Shown here one piece after another: positions 15,634-22,625 of a stretch of 57,735 nt of DNA. This DNA comes from a virus: the IMG/VR virus record IMGVR_UViG_3300028837_001890, positions 1-57,735 of that record, one strand, 5' to 3'. Each line of letters starts with the position of its first letter. Within the stretch, counting starts at the first letter, position 1. The translations under genes and the position numbers were made by a program. Below the pieces are notes generated by a model that was given only the letters and a program-made list of their open reading frames with translations, was not told the origin of the DNA and did no database searches.

Positions 15634-15882
15634 TTATTGTGTTCTTTCAAATATAAATACATACTCGTCTTCTTTAACATCAAGTTTTATGCTTATTGGA
15701 AAATTAAATGCGATAGTACCTATTCCAGTTTTATAATCCGCTGATATAACAGAATTTAAATTAAAAAGTTTTCTTCTTTCTTCTACACTATATAAATTAC
15801 AAAAAACTTTACCAATATAATCAGCGTACTCTTCTTCACTTAAACTCTCTAACTCTTTAAATTGATCTTTAGTTAAATACAT
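15634..15882 (-). CDS. hypothetical protein, 82 aa
   Basis: Unrecognised. Acidic helical N-terminus (FKELESLSEEEYADYIGKVF), then strands. Co-directional and 11 bp from its downstream neighbour, in the operon that carries LemA. Confidence 0.6.
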   Translation of the reverse strand: MYLTKDQFKELESLSEEEYADYIGKVFCNLYSVEERRKLFNLNSVISADYKTGIGTIAFNFPISIKLDVKEDEYVFIFERTQ

Positions 15883-15900
15883 TTTTATTTATCCGACTGT

Positions 15901-16491
15901 TTAAAATCTCACTTTAGGAACTTTATTAGCGTTTTTATCAGCTTTAAAATATGCTTTCTTTGTAAAATTAAATATCTTAGCTATGATGCTTCTTGGAAAT
16001 TGTCTTATTTTTACATTAAAAGATTGCGCTACTATATTATATCTACGTCTTTCTACTGCAATTCTATTTTCTGTTCCTTCTAACATTTGCTGCAAAGCCA
16101 TAAAATTCTCGCTCGCTCTTAGTACTGGATATCTTTCAACATTAATAAGTAAATGATTTAACGCACTTCCTAACATAGATTGTGATTTCTGAAATTGTTC
16201 AAATGCTCTAGCATTATTAACAATATTTTTAGTATTTACATTATTTATTTCTGAACGCGCTTTTGCGACTTCTAAAAAAGTTGTTTTTTCATGAATAGCA
16301 TAACCTTTCACAGTGGATATTAAATTAGGAACTAAATCAGCACGCCTCTGATATACATTTTCTACCTGCGACCATGATTGATTAACATTTTCTTCGTTCG
16401 CTACTAATCCGTTATACACTCCAAAACTATAACAAACAAATATTAAAACTAAAGCGCTTAATCCTATTAAAAATTTAGACCCGATTTTCAT
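15901..16491 (-). CDS. LemA family protein
   Basis: A membrane helix at about 8-28 (FLIGLSALVLIFVCYSFGVY) is followed by the LemA signature: NVNQSWSQVENVYQRRADLVPNL and later YPVLRASENFMALQQMLEGTENRIAVERRRYN. At 196 aa it is full length. LemA proteins sit in the inner membrane facing outward; their biochemical role is unclear, but they are common in bacteria and rare in phages. Likely a captured host gene altering the envelope. It sits between small phage genes, so it belongs to the phage. Confidence 0.88.
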   Translation of the reverse strand: MKIGSKFLIGLSALVLIFVCYSFGVYNGLVANEENVNQSWSQVENVYQRRADLVPNLISTVKGYAIHEKTTFLEVAKARSEINNVNTKNIVNNARAFEQFQKSQSMLGSALNHLLINVERYPVLRASENFMALQQMLEGTENRIAVERRRYNIVAQSFNVKIRQFPRSIIAKIFNFTKKAYFKADKNANKVPKVRF

Positions 16492-16521
16492 TTTTTATAC
16501 TCCTATTTTATAAAAAAATTA

Positions 16522-16773
16522 CTAAGGCCAAATAGAAATTACTCTTAATGAAGGGTCGTTTTTTATTTTTTCCCATTCATTCTTTTCTAAGCAATTATCC
16601 TCAGCAGCCGTATCATCATGGTAAATCTCGTCATTAAAATATATATCATTTATATTTACATCTTCTAATACATTAAACCCATTACCTTCTTCGTCACGAG
16701 CAATTATAACTTCTCTATCATCTGCCTCTTTAGGCAGAGCGTTAAGAATATCTTTAAGCTCTTTAACTTTCAT
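16522..16773 (-). CDS. conserved small phage protein, 83 aa
   Basis: 'MKVKELKDILNALPKEADDREVIIARDEEGNGFNVLEDV' matches a frequent small phage protein whose consensus opens MKVKELIExLxxLPxDAEVV. Acidic, about 80 residues as usual. Function unknown. A paralogue of the protein at 15371-15622. Confidence 0.7.
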   Translation of the reverse strand: MKVKELKDILNALPKEADDREVIIARDEEGNGFNVLEDVNINDIYFNDEIYHDDTAAEDNCLEKNEWEKIKNDPSLRVISIWP

Positions 16774-16796
16774 TTTTTATACCTCTCTATTTTTTG

Positions 16797-16867
16797 AGAC
16801 CAGAGTCGGATTCGCACCGACCTAAATGGTTTTGCAGACCATCGCATAACTACTCTGCCATCTGATC
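16797..16867 (-). tRNA. tRNA-Cys (GCA)
   Basis: Cloverleaf on the minus strand: acceptor GATCAGA/TCTGGTC with one G-T pair, anticodon stem ATGGT/ACCAT with loop CTGCAAA, T-loop TGCGAAT, and U73 as required for Cys. The CCA end is not encoded, unlike the other six tRNAs here. It lies 3 nt downstream of the RNA ligase gene's stop. Confidence 0.9.
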
Positions 16868-16870
16868 GTA

Positions 16871-17500
16871 TTATTTAAAATCAACAGCTTTAATTTTAGT
16901 AATAATTCTATTGCCAACTCTATCTTTTAATTCATATAAAGGCCTTAAAACTAATCCTTCAGCTTTACAATTACCTACTTTAGAATCAAAACCTTTTTTA
17001 ACTAATTCTATAGCTTCAGATAATGTACCTTGCCCAACAAATGGAACATATTTTATTCCTAATCTTTCTGCAAATGATTCTAAATTATCCTTCGACTGCC
17101 AATTATAACCAATAAGACAATCGAATAAGATAAAATCTACGGAGTCTTTTAAATATAATTTACCTACTTTTTGAACTTTATTGCCGTAACCTTCCCCAAA
17201 AAAAATAATTTCTTTTTTAAGAGAAGCATAATCAAAAGACTCTTTTAATTTATCTAAAGTAAATATGTCTTGCAATCTGGCGAATAACGAAGTTGGAATT
17301 TGTGCTTTTTCTGTTCTACCTCCAAATCTTACATGTTCACCATCGAAATATACTCTAATATTTGTCCCATCTATTTTTTCTTGAAATGACCACTGACAAT
17401 CTTGTAATAATTCAAATTCTTCACATGAAAATTTATTATTAAATTTATGAGTCTTTTCATTTCTTTTATATAAAGAATTAATTTTATGATATGTTTTCAT
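16871..17500 (-). CDS. Rnl2-like RNA ligase
   Basis: ATP-dependent RNA ligase that seals 3'-OH/5'-phosphate ends in RNA. Nucleotidyltransferase motifs are in order: KIDGTN with catalytic Lys42 (I), FGGRTEK, FFGEGYG (IIIa region), DFILFDC, EGLVLRP (IV) and the closing KIK (V). At 209 aa it has only the adenylyltransferase domain, as in small Rnl2/REL-type ligases without the C-terminal domain. With phage tRNAs and the RlaP-like enzyme at 2.9-3.8 kb it suggests repair of tRNAs cut by host nucleases. In the operon driven from 18046-18074. Confidence 0.88.
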   Translation of the reverse strand: MKTYHKINSLYKRNEKTHKFNNKFSCEEFELLQDCQWSFQEKIDGTNIRVYFDGEHVRFGGRTEKAQIPTSLFARLQDIFTLDKLKESFDYASLKKEIIFFGEGYGNKVQKVGKLYLKDSVDFILFDCLIGYNWQSKDNLESFAERLGIKYVPFVGQGTLSEAIELVKKGFDSKVGNCKAEGLVLRPLYELKDRVGNRIITKIKAVDFK

Positions 17501-17520
17501 TTTTTTACTCCTCTATTTTA

Positions 17521-17817
17521 TTATTTCTCTTTTAAAAAATTTAAACTTATATTTGTTATATAATCTTTTCTTAAGCCTTGTTTAACATCAAATAAAAATT
17601 TCTTCGTAACATCGTCAGGGTCATCACTAATATCTGTAAACTTAAAATAAGCATTAGCAACTTCCGCAATTTTATTCTTACTTATTATAATCGGCGTTAT
17701 CGTAAGTTTATGTTTTTTAAAAAGCTTAATAATGTCGTCAATAAAATTATCTACTTTGTCTTCTTTATTACAAGTAGCAGATATATAATCCATTGATTCT
17801 AAACTTATACCTTTCAT
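17521..17817 (-). CDS. hypothetical protein, 98 aa
   Basis: Unrecognised mixed-structure protein (LFKKHKLTITPIIISKNKIAEVANAY). Its start overlaps the stop of the membrane protein gene by 4 nt (ATGA), so they are coupled. Lies directly upstream of the RNA ligase. Confidence 0.6.
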   Translation of the reverse strand: MKGISLESMDYISATCNKEDKVDNFIDDIIKLFKKHKLTITPIIISKNKIAEVANAYFKFTDISDDPDDVTKKFLFDVKQGLRKDYITNISLNFLKEK

Positions 17818-18020
17818 TTTTCTACCTTCTTTTCAAGATTGGTAATAGACTTATTTATACAGTATATAGCACATGATATTTTAGAATAAAAATCATTAAC
17901 TCTACATTTTAACCCTTCACATTCTTTTATTATTTTTTTAAAATAACTATTACAACCAATAAAACATATAAAAATTAAAACAAACATAAAAGAACAATAC
18001 AACACAAATAAGGTATTCAT
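17814..18020 (-). CDS. small membrane-anchored protein, 68 aa
   Basis: A hydrophobic segment at 4-26 (LFVLYCSFMFVLIFICFIGC) is followed by a cytoplasmic or periplasmic helical tail. The layout recalls phage Rz-type spanins, but no partner gene is seen and the position in an early operon argues against that. First gene behind the promoter at 18046-18074. Confidence 0.6.
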   Translation of the reverse strand: MNTLFVLYCSFMFVLIFICFIGCNSYFKKIIKECEGLKCRVNDFYSKISCAIYCINKSITNLEKKVEK

Positions 18021-18045
18021 TTTCTAACTCCTATATTAAAAATTA

Positions 18046-18074
18046 ATTATATTATAATTAATCTTAGTTGTCAA
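18046..18074 (-). promoter_or_regulatory. consensus sigma70 promoter of the LemA/RNA ligase operon
   Basis: Minus-strand TTGACA-N17-TATAAT, 26 bp before ATG of the membrane protein gene. No terminator is seen before 12.8 kb, so the ligase, tRNA-Cys, LemA, HD and ankyrin genes could all be read from it. Confidence 0.85.
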
Positions 18075-18077
18075 GTA

Positions 18078-18293
18078 TTACTTTTTATAATCTTGTAATA
18101 TTAATTGTATAGCATTTTTTAATAAAACTTTTTTTAAAAAAATATTTTTATCTAAAAAGTTTAAAATTTCTTCTTCAAAATGATTATAAATTTCTTCTAA
18201 TCCTTCATCGCTTAAATCTAATTGAAATTGCGATAAACTATTTTGCTGAATATTAGTAATAAACTCATGCAATGTTTTAAATTTAATTTTCAT
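18078..18293 (-). CDS. hypothetical protein, 71 aa
   Basis: Unrecognised acidic helical protein (LSDEGLEEIYNHFEEEILNFL). Its ATG sits 4 nt from the stop of the 267-aa gene. Last gene before the promoter at 18046-18074. Confidence 0.55.
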   Translation of the reverse strand: MKIKFKTLHEFITNIQQNSLSQFQLDLSDEGLEEIYNHFEEEILNFLDKNIFLKKVLLKNAIQLILQDYKK

Positions 18294-18296
18294 TCC

Positions 18297-19100
18297 TTAC
18301 TTTTTACCTTCGGGTTTTCCTATAATTTCAAAAGCGTATGTAGTCTCATTTATTTCTTTTATTTTATGATTGCTTTTTTCAAAATAATTAACTTTTTTAT
18401 TATTAATTAGCTCATTATCTTTTAAAAATTTATGAGTCTTTAATTGCTTTTTTAATATATGCGCAATACACTCAACACAAAAAATATCTTCATTTATCTG
18501 CATCCATGCATTAGTCAATCCATGATATTCACAATTAATATAATGTTCCGGTTCTTGCGGAAGAGAAGCATTCATTGCTATTTTTGAAATATCCATAGTT
18601 ACTTTCATTTTTTCTTTTTCTTCATATTCAATGTTTCCAGGTGTGTACTCAAACTTATCACAGTATCTAAAAGGCTTATTATGAAAAGTTGCAAGTTTCA
18701 ACTCACCGTTACATTTATCACATTTTTTATCATTTAAAAATAATTCCCATAATTCTTTTTCATAAGTAGTAGATAATTTATTTACTGATTTTATTTTATC
18801 TTGTAATTCTTTAATTACATTATCAGCTGTTTCCTCTATAATTTCGTTTGATTTTTTAGAATCAATATCTTTAAAAGAATTAAACGCAATAGGTATCTCT
18901 GAAATTTTATTTAAAACAAATTTAACTTCTCTATCAAATAAATCACGTTTAATTTTTTTCTCAATAAGATCAAGTATTAAACTACACCAGCAGTGTGTCA
19001 ATATACTTAAATCATGGTCATAATAATAATCATACTCGCTAATCCAAGCAAGCGGATCAACTCTATGAGCATCTAAAAAGTCTTCCTGTTTAGTTTTCAT
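18297..19100 (-). CDS. protein with zinc-binding cysteines, 267 aa
   Basis: Unrecognised overall. 'KKCDKCNGELKLATF' around residue 129 and 'INCEYHGLTNAW-x7-FCVECIAH' near 189-215 are likely zinc sites; the second resembles a treble-clef. The first ten residues, MKTKQEDFLDAH, nearly repeat the start of the HTH protein at 20993-21262, including its ribosome site, so gene starts have been shuffled. Behind the promoter at 19131-19159. Confidence 0.6.
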   Translation of the reverse strand: MKTKQEDFLDAHRVDPLAWISEYDYYYDHDLSILTHCWCSLILDLIEKKIKRDLFDREVKFVLNKISEIPIAFNSFKDIDSKKSNEIIEETADNVIKELQDKIKSVNKLSTTYEKELWELFLNDKKCDKCNGELKLATFHNKPFRYCDKFEYTPGNIEYEEKEKMKVTMDISKIAMNASLPQEPEHYINCEYHGLTNAWMQINEDIFCVECIAHILKKQLKTHKFLKDNELINNKKVNYFEKSNHKIKEINETTYAFEIIGKPEGKK

Positions 19101-19130
19101 TTTTATACCTCTTATTTATAATGAAACCAA

Positions 19131-19159
19131 AGTATATTTTAAATAAAATCATTTGTCAA
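19131..19159 (-). promoter_or_regulatory. sigma70 promoter
   Basis: Minus-strand TTGACA-N17-TATACT. Just upstream of its -35, an AACCCTCTCTTAAG block is shared with the promoter at 20100-20128, a possible common operator. Confidence 0.8.
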
Positions 19160-19218
19160 GGTTAATTTTACTTAAAATCTTAAGAGAGGGTTTTTAAAAA
19201 CTTTAAAACGTTATTATC

Positions 19219-20070
19219 TTACTTTCCTCTATACTTAATTAATTCCTCTATACTAAGTGTCTCTTTAACACGTTTATCTTTTAATAATATTTTAACTGTC
19301 TTCATATGATTAAAATATACAGCCCATTTGATAGCTTGATTATTATTGGCTGTAGGATTAACACTTTCCTGACTACATAAAAACTTAACAACCTCAGTAT
19401 GCCCATTATGCGCCGCCCAACGAATCGCATAATTATTATTACTAGTTAAATCATTTAAAGGATTAGACATTAAATATTTAATTATCTCTAACCTCCCTTT
19501 TGCCGCAAAATCACAAATAAATTTATTATTACTTTCCTGAAAATTAATTATCTTATTATTAATTAAATATTTAATTGTTTCTATATGTGATATTTTTATA
19601 TTTAGTGTATACGTTAACCACTGTAATAAAACATTTAAAGTTATATTGTTATTTTGAAATAACTGTTTAATTTCATCTACAGTATTATTTTTAATAACAT
19701 CTGCAAGCCCATCTATATTTTTATGACGCACACAATTTTCAAAAAACACTTCGGAATCTGAATCAGGATCATACTCACTCTCTAACTCTTTAATAGTCTT
19801 ATCTGTATACTCTTTCTTAAAATCTATATTAAAAGCGTTAATTATAGACGGCTCAATAGATAACCCATCTGCTAAATCACCTGTTTTATAAATATATAAA
19901 TAAAGGTCTTTTAATAATTTTTTATCAAAAGAAGAAAGAAATTTTAAACTTTCTTCCAAGGTGAGAAATACACTTTGTATGTTTCTATTATAATATGAAC
20001 AGGTTTCCCAACCGTCATTACATTCTAGCTCCTCTATTTTTTCTTCTTTTACTATATATACATTACTCAT
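19219..20070 (-). CDS. ankyrin-repeat protein, 283 aa
   Basis: The N-terminal ~100 residues are unique and acidic. From about 110 on there are five ankyrin repeats, clearest at NNKFICDFAAKGRLEIIKYLM, NNYAIRWAAHNGHTEVVKFLC and NNQAIKWAVYFNHMKTVKILL. The 33-residue repeat style (NNxAIxxAAxxGHxEVVKxL) is like that of amoeba-associated bacteria and giant viruses. Function probably protein binding; an effector role is inference. Single gene behind its own promoter. Confidence 0.85.
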   Translation of the reverse strand: MSNVYIVKEEKIEELECNDGWETCSYYNRNIQSVFLTLEESLKFLSSFDKKLLKDLYLYIYKTGDLADGLSIEPSIINAFNIDFKKEYTDKTIKELESEYDPDSDSEVFFENCVRHKNIDGLADVIKNNTVDEIKQLFQNNNITLNVLLQWLTYTLNIKISHIETIKYLINNKIINFQESNNKFICDFAAKGRLEIIKYLMSNPLNDLTSNNNYAIRWAAHNGHTEVVKFLCSQESVNPTANNNQAIKWAVYFNHMKTVKILLKDKRVKETLSIEELIKYRGK

Positions 20071-20099
20071 AATACACCTCTATTTGTTAAAAGGGTTAT

Positions 20100-20128
20100 A
20101 TCATATAGTAAATAAAATTAAATGTCAA
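20100..20128 (-). promoter_or_regulatory. sigma70 promoter of the ankyrin gene
   Basis: Minus-strand TTGACA-N17-TATGAT, 30 bp before the ankyrin ATG. It shares the upstream AACCCTCTCTTAAG block with the promoter at 19131-19159. Confidence 0.8.
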
Positions 20129-20190
20129 GGTTAATTTTACTTGTTTTTTTAATCTGAAAAATTTCCTTAAGAGAGGGTTTTTAAAAATTA

Positions 20191-20218
20191 TTGATATTAC
20201 TCTAAATTATGCTATACT
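20191..20218 (+). promoter_or_regulatory. promoter of a candidate structured RNA
   Basis: TTGATA, 16-nt spacer, TATACT on the plus strand, predicting a start near 20225. It points away from the ankyrin operon. Confidence 0.6.
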
Positions 20219-20224
20219 TGACGC

Positions 20225-20403
20225 GTCAAATAAGATTGTTTATAGGCGATAAACGTACCGCCTGTTGGCACTTATCAAAGCCCTCAAATAGACTAATATT
20301 TGAAAACTTAGTATGCAGATACGCTGAAGACTCTTATTTAGACTTAATTATGCCCGCAAGCATTGTTATATCTAATCTTCAGCACCTGCGCCTATTCCAA
20401 TAA
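20225..20403 (+). ncRNA. candidate structured non-coding RNA, about 180 nt
   Basis: From the predicted start the sequence can close on itself. ATTG plus ATAGGCG (20235-20248) pair with CGCCTAT plus CAAT (20389-20401). Inside are a GATAA/TTATC hairpin with a GCC-TGTT-GGC tip, CAAATA/TATTTG, and an 8-bp helix GCTGAAGA (20323-20330) with TCTTCAGC (20376-20383). The helices do not cross, giving a multibranched fold. A 64-codon open frame covers it, but its ATG lies in the promoter. I cannot assign a family; 6S-like size is noted only as an idea. No U-tract terminator follows. Confidence 0.45.
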
Positions 20404-20490
20404 AAAATTTCCTTAAAAGCAGCTTTTTAGAAAAAAAGCTACACATAATCATTTTTGAAAAAAGTGTTTTCTAAATTTATTTCTAATAAA

Positions 20491-20570
20491 GTTATCCACA
20501 AGTTATTAACAGGCTGTGGATAACCTGTGGATAACTTTTTATTAATAACTTGTGGGTAACCTGTGGATAA
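20491..20570. other. DnaA-box cluster, putative replication origin
   Basis: Four exact DnaA boxes (TTATCCACA or its complement) at 20492-20500, 20515-20523, 20526-20534 and 20562-20570, and a one-mismatch box at 20551-20559. The outer parts form a 19-bp inverted repeat (20491-20509 with 20542-20560, one mismatch). Two tandem repeat arrays and an A/T tract follow. This is the standard architecture of a DnaA-dependent origin. Confidence 0.75.
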
Positions 20571-20582
20571 GTTCTAGAGATT

Positions 20583-20681
20583 ATACAGTACAAAAGATAT
20601 ACAGTACAAAAGATATACAGTACAAAAGATATACAGTACAAAAGATATACAGTACAAAAGATATACAGTACAAAAGATATA
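20583..20681 (+). repeat. six tandem copies of a 16-bp unit
   Basis: ATACAGTACAAAAGAT is repeated six times exactly from 20583 to 20678, with the first bases of a seventh. It directly abuts the DnaA boxes. It could be iterons for an initiator protein or an unwinding element. Confidence 0.9.
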
Positions 20682-20777
20682 CAGGTACCCCTCTTATTTA
20701 CGAATCAAAAAATCAGGTACCCATCTTATTTACGAATCAAAAAATCAGGTACCCCGCTTATTTACGAATCAAAAAAT
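20682..20777 (+). repeat. three tandem copies of a 32-bp unit
   Basis: Units start at 20682, 20714 and 20746. Each begins CAGGTACCC and contains CTTATTTACGAATC followed by an A tract; two positions vary. The array ends in a run of nine T. It continues the origin-like block. Confidence 0.9.
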
Positions 20778-20900
20778 TTTTTTTTAAGTCTCACGGGGGA
20801 GTTATGTACAAACATGCTTATAACATACCATTAAAATAACGCTACCAAAAGGGTCTCTTTTTATCCGCTTTTTAAAATTCTTCCTGTTTAGGTTTCATTT

Positions 20901-20996
20901 TTATAACTCTTGAATCTTCAAGTAATAACTTAACTTTAGAAAAAATGCAGTTTCTTCTCTCGTTAACAGATAATTTACCTGATTTGAAATTTTCAT
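20901..20996 (-). pseudogene. truncated excisionase-like HTH gene
   Basis: ATG at 20996 (AGGAGGAAAA upstream, overlapping the stop of the HTH gene) encodes 31 aa with 'LLTREETAFFLKLS', the start of an HTH_17 domain, then stops. Just after it lies a copy of the MKTKQEEF start block (20873-20898), itself closed by a stop. Both look like decayed copies of the neighbouring HTH gene. Confidence 0.5.
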
Positions 20997-21262
20997 TTTT
21001 CCTCCTGATTTTTATGTTTATATTGACGTGTAGAAGTACACCTTTGGGCAGTTTCCTTTAGCCATTTTTTAACATCTTCAACATCATATCTCACATGATG
21101 ACCGATTTTGTAAAACGGGATAACGCCTTTACCTCCAGTCCATCTCTGGCGTTGCAAAAAACTGACTGACTTACGAATTAAAAGCGCAACTTCTTTCTCA
21201 GAAAGAAAACCAAATCTTCCTGTACCACAAGCATCTAAAAATTCTTCCTGTTTAGTTTTCAT
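20993..21262 (-). CDS. excisionase/MerR-type HTH protein, 89 aa
   Basis: 'FLSEKEVALLIRKSVSFLQRQRWTGG-x4-FYKIGHHVRYDVEDVKKWL' is a typical HTH_17 domain as in phage excisionases and small regulators. It may bind the adjacent repeat-rich region. Behind the perfect promoter at 21312-21340 and directly beside the origin-like block, which suits an Xis, replication or copy-control role. The N-terminal MKTKQEEFLDA is shared with the gene at 18297-19100. Confidence 0.8.
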   Translation of the reverse strand: MKTKQEEFLDACGTGRFGFLSEKEVALLIRKSVSFLQRQRWTGGKGVIPFYKIGHHVRYDVEDVKKWLKETAQRCTSTRQYKHKNQEEK

Positions 21263-21311
21263 TTTTTAAGCTCCTCTGTTAGATTGAAATTTATTTAACC
21301 AATGAAACCAA

Positions 21312-21340
21312 ATTATATTATAAATAGAGTCATTTGTCAA
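21312..21340 (-). promoter_or_regulatory. consensus sigma70 promoter of the HTH gene
   Basis: Minus-strand TTGACA-N17-TATAAT, 50 bp before the ATG at 21262. Confidence 0.85.
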
Positions 21341-21641
21341 TAACTTTTATCCCAACGTAGCATTGTAATCGCATAAACATTTACTTTTTTACCTGCTTTT
21401 TAACAGTTAAAATCAAATTATTACGCTTTTATAACTTAATTTAATAACCTCTGCTAAATGATCTCTAAAATGTCTGACAAGTCTTTTTCTGTTTTTTCTA
21501 TCCGCTCCAGCTAAAAAAATAATGCCTAAGAAATTTTTAATCCTTACTTTTTTAGCTAAATGATACTGCTATTAAACACTATTAATAATACTTGAATACT
21601 GTTTATATACCAGTAATAAATACAACTCAAAAAAACATTTC

Positions 21642-22289
21642 GTATCAAACGCAACCCAGTTTATATCAAATGCGAGGTATTTTAAACCAAAAAAATTAAT
21701 ACGGCGTAATCAACTAACTTACTGATATACTTAATTAAATTATAAGCTTAAAAAAATAAGGTACAATTTTGGTGACCATCAAGTATCTGATAAATTTACT
21801 AAATTAAAGGTTGTATCAAATGCGACATGTGACTTTAAATGCGTGTTTTGGCGTAATTACTTGATTATATTAAGGAAATCAAGGTGTCGTTGTAAACCAT
21901 GGTATCAAATGCAAGTTTACAATAACGCATTTGATACCATGTAACTCTCTGATTTAATTAAGAAAATCAACCTTTTCTTAAGGTTCGTATCAAACGCAAA
22001 AGTTTTTAAAGAGAGAGAAAAAACAAAACAAAAAAATTAAGTGTTTAAAAGTTGGGCGTCAAACTCTCATTTTTTGAAAAAGATGAGCTTTGTAAAAACT
22101 TTTGCGTTTGATACCGTCATTTTTTACTATGCTAATATATATATTATATATATATATATCAATGGGATATACTCGTATCAAATGCGGGTACATTTACCAG
22201 AAATCGATTTTGCATTTGATACGAACCTTAAGAAAAGGTTGATTTTCTTAATTAAATCAATGGGCATTTCACGAAAGTGCGTTTGATAC
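21642..22289. repeat. family of GTATCAAAYGC sites in both orientations
   Basis: Exact copies start at 21642, 21813, 21902, 21927(-), 21987, 22104(-), 22175, 22212(-) and 22279(-), with near-copies at 21664 and 22544. Two pairs face each other as palindromes. The Y position alternates C and T. Such spacing fits binding sites for a phage initiator or partition protein. No convincing gene lies in 21341-22600; two open frames cross the inverted repeats and are not supported. Confidence 0.8.
21950..22259. repeat. 52-bp inverted repeat with nested 22-bp inverted repeat
   Basis: 21950-22001 is the reverse complement of 22208-22259 with one mismatch; the arms contain GTATCAAAYGC sites and are 206 bp apart. 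Inside, 21987-22008 is the exact reverse complement of 22093-22114. The centre holds a TA-dinucleotide run (22137-22159). The structure could extrude or loop, or mark a duplicated origin half-site. Confidence 0.85.
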
Positions 22290-22625
22290 GGAATGCCGGA
22301 AACGAAGTTTTCCCGAAAACTATTGGCTCTAGGAGCGAAAACTTTTTTTCACTATTCTGCGAAGACGCCAACGGCAGTACTTGCCGAGATTCGATTCTTC
22401 TCGTTTTATATACAGAGCGGGTTTCCGAGTTGCTTAGAAAGTGAACAAATCGAAAAAAGACTAATTAAATCAAAATGTTATTTTTTGTACACAAGATTTA
22501 ACCAGTACAAAATTCTTCCAAACTGTATAAAAAAAATACCGGTATTTGATACGAAACACCCTTATTTCCAGTAATGCTTTTTCATTTTTTTGCTTTTTTT
22601 TTACTTTTTTAAAAACACTATACTT

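Noticed and set aside
17814-18020. Rz-type spanin
   Set aside because: Topology alone fits; it lies in an early operon with no overlapping partner or lysis genes nearby.
20209-20403. 64-codon protein instead of an RNA
   Set aside because: Its ATG lies within the predicted promoter, without a ribosome site, and the segment has extended complementary helices; kept as an RNA candidate with moderate confidence.
20552-20839. Plus-strand open frame of 95 codons
   Set aside because: It is only the translation of the tandem origin repeats (YTVQKI units).
22041-22574. Two plus-strand open frames (81 and 93 codons)
   Set aside because: The first runs through inverted repeats and a TA run, neither has a clear ribosome site, and the translations show no protein-like pattern.
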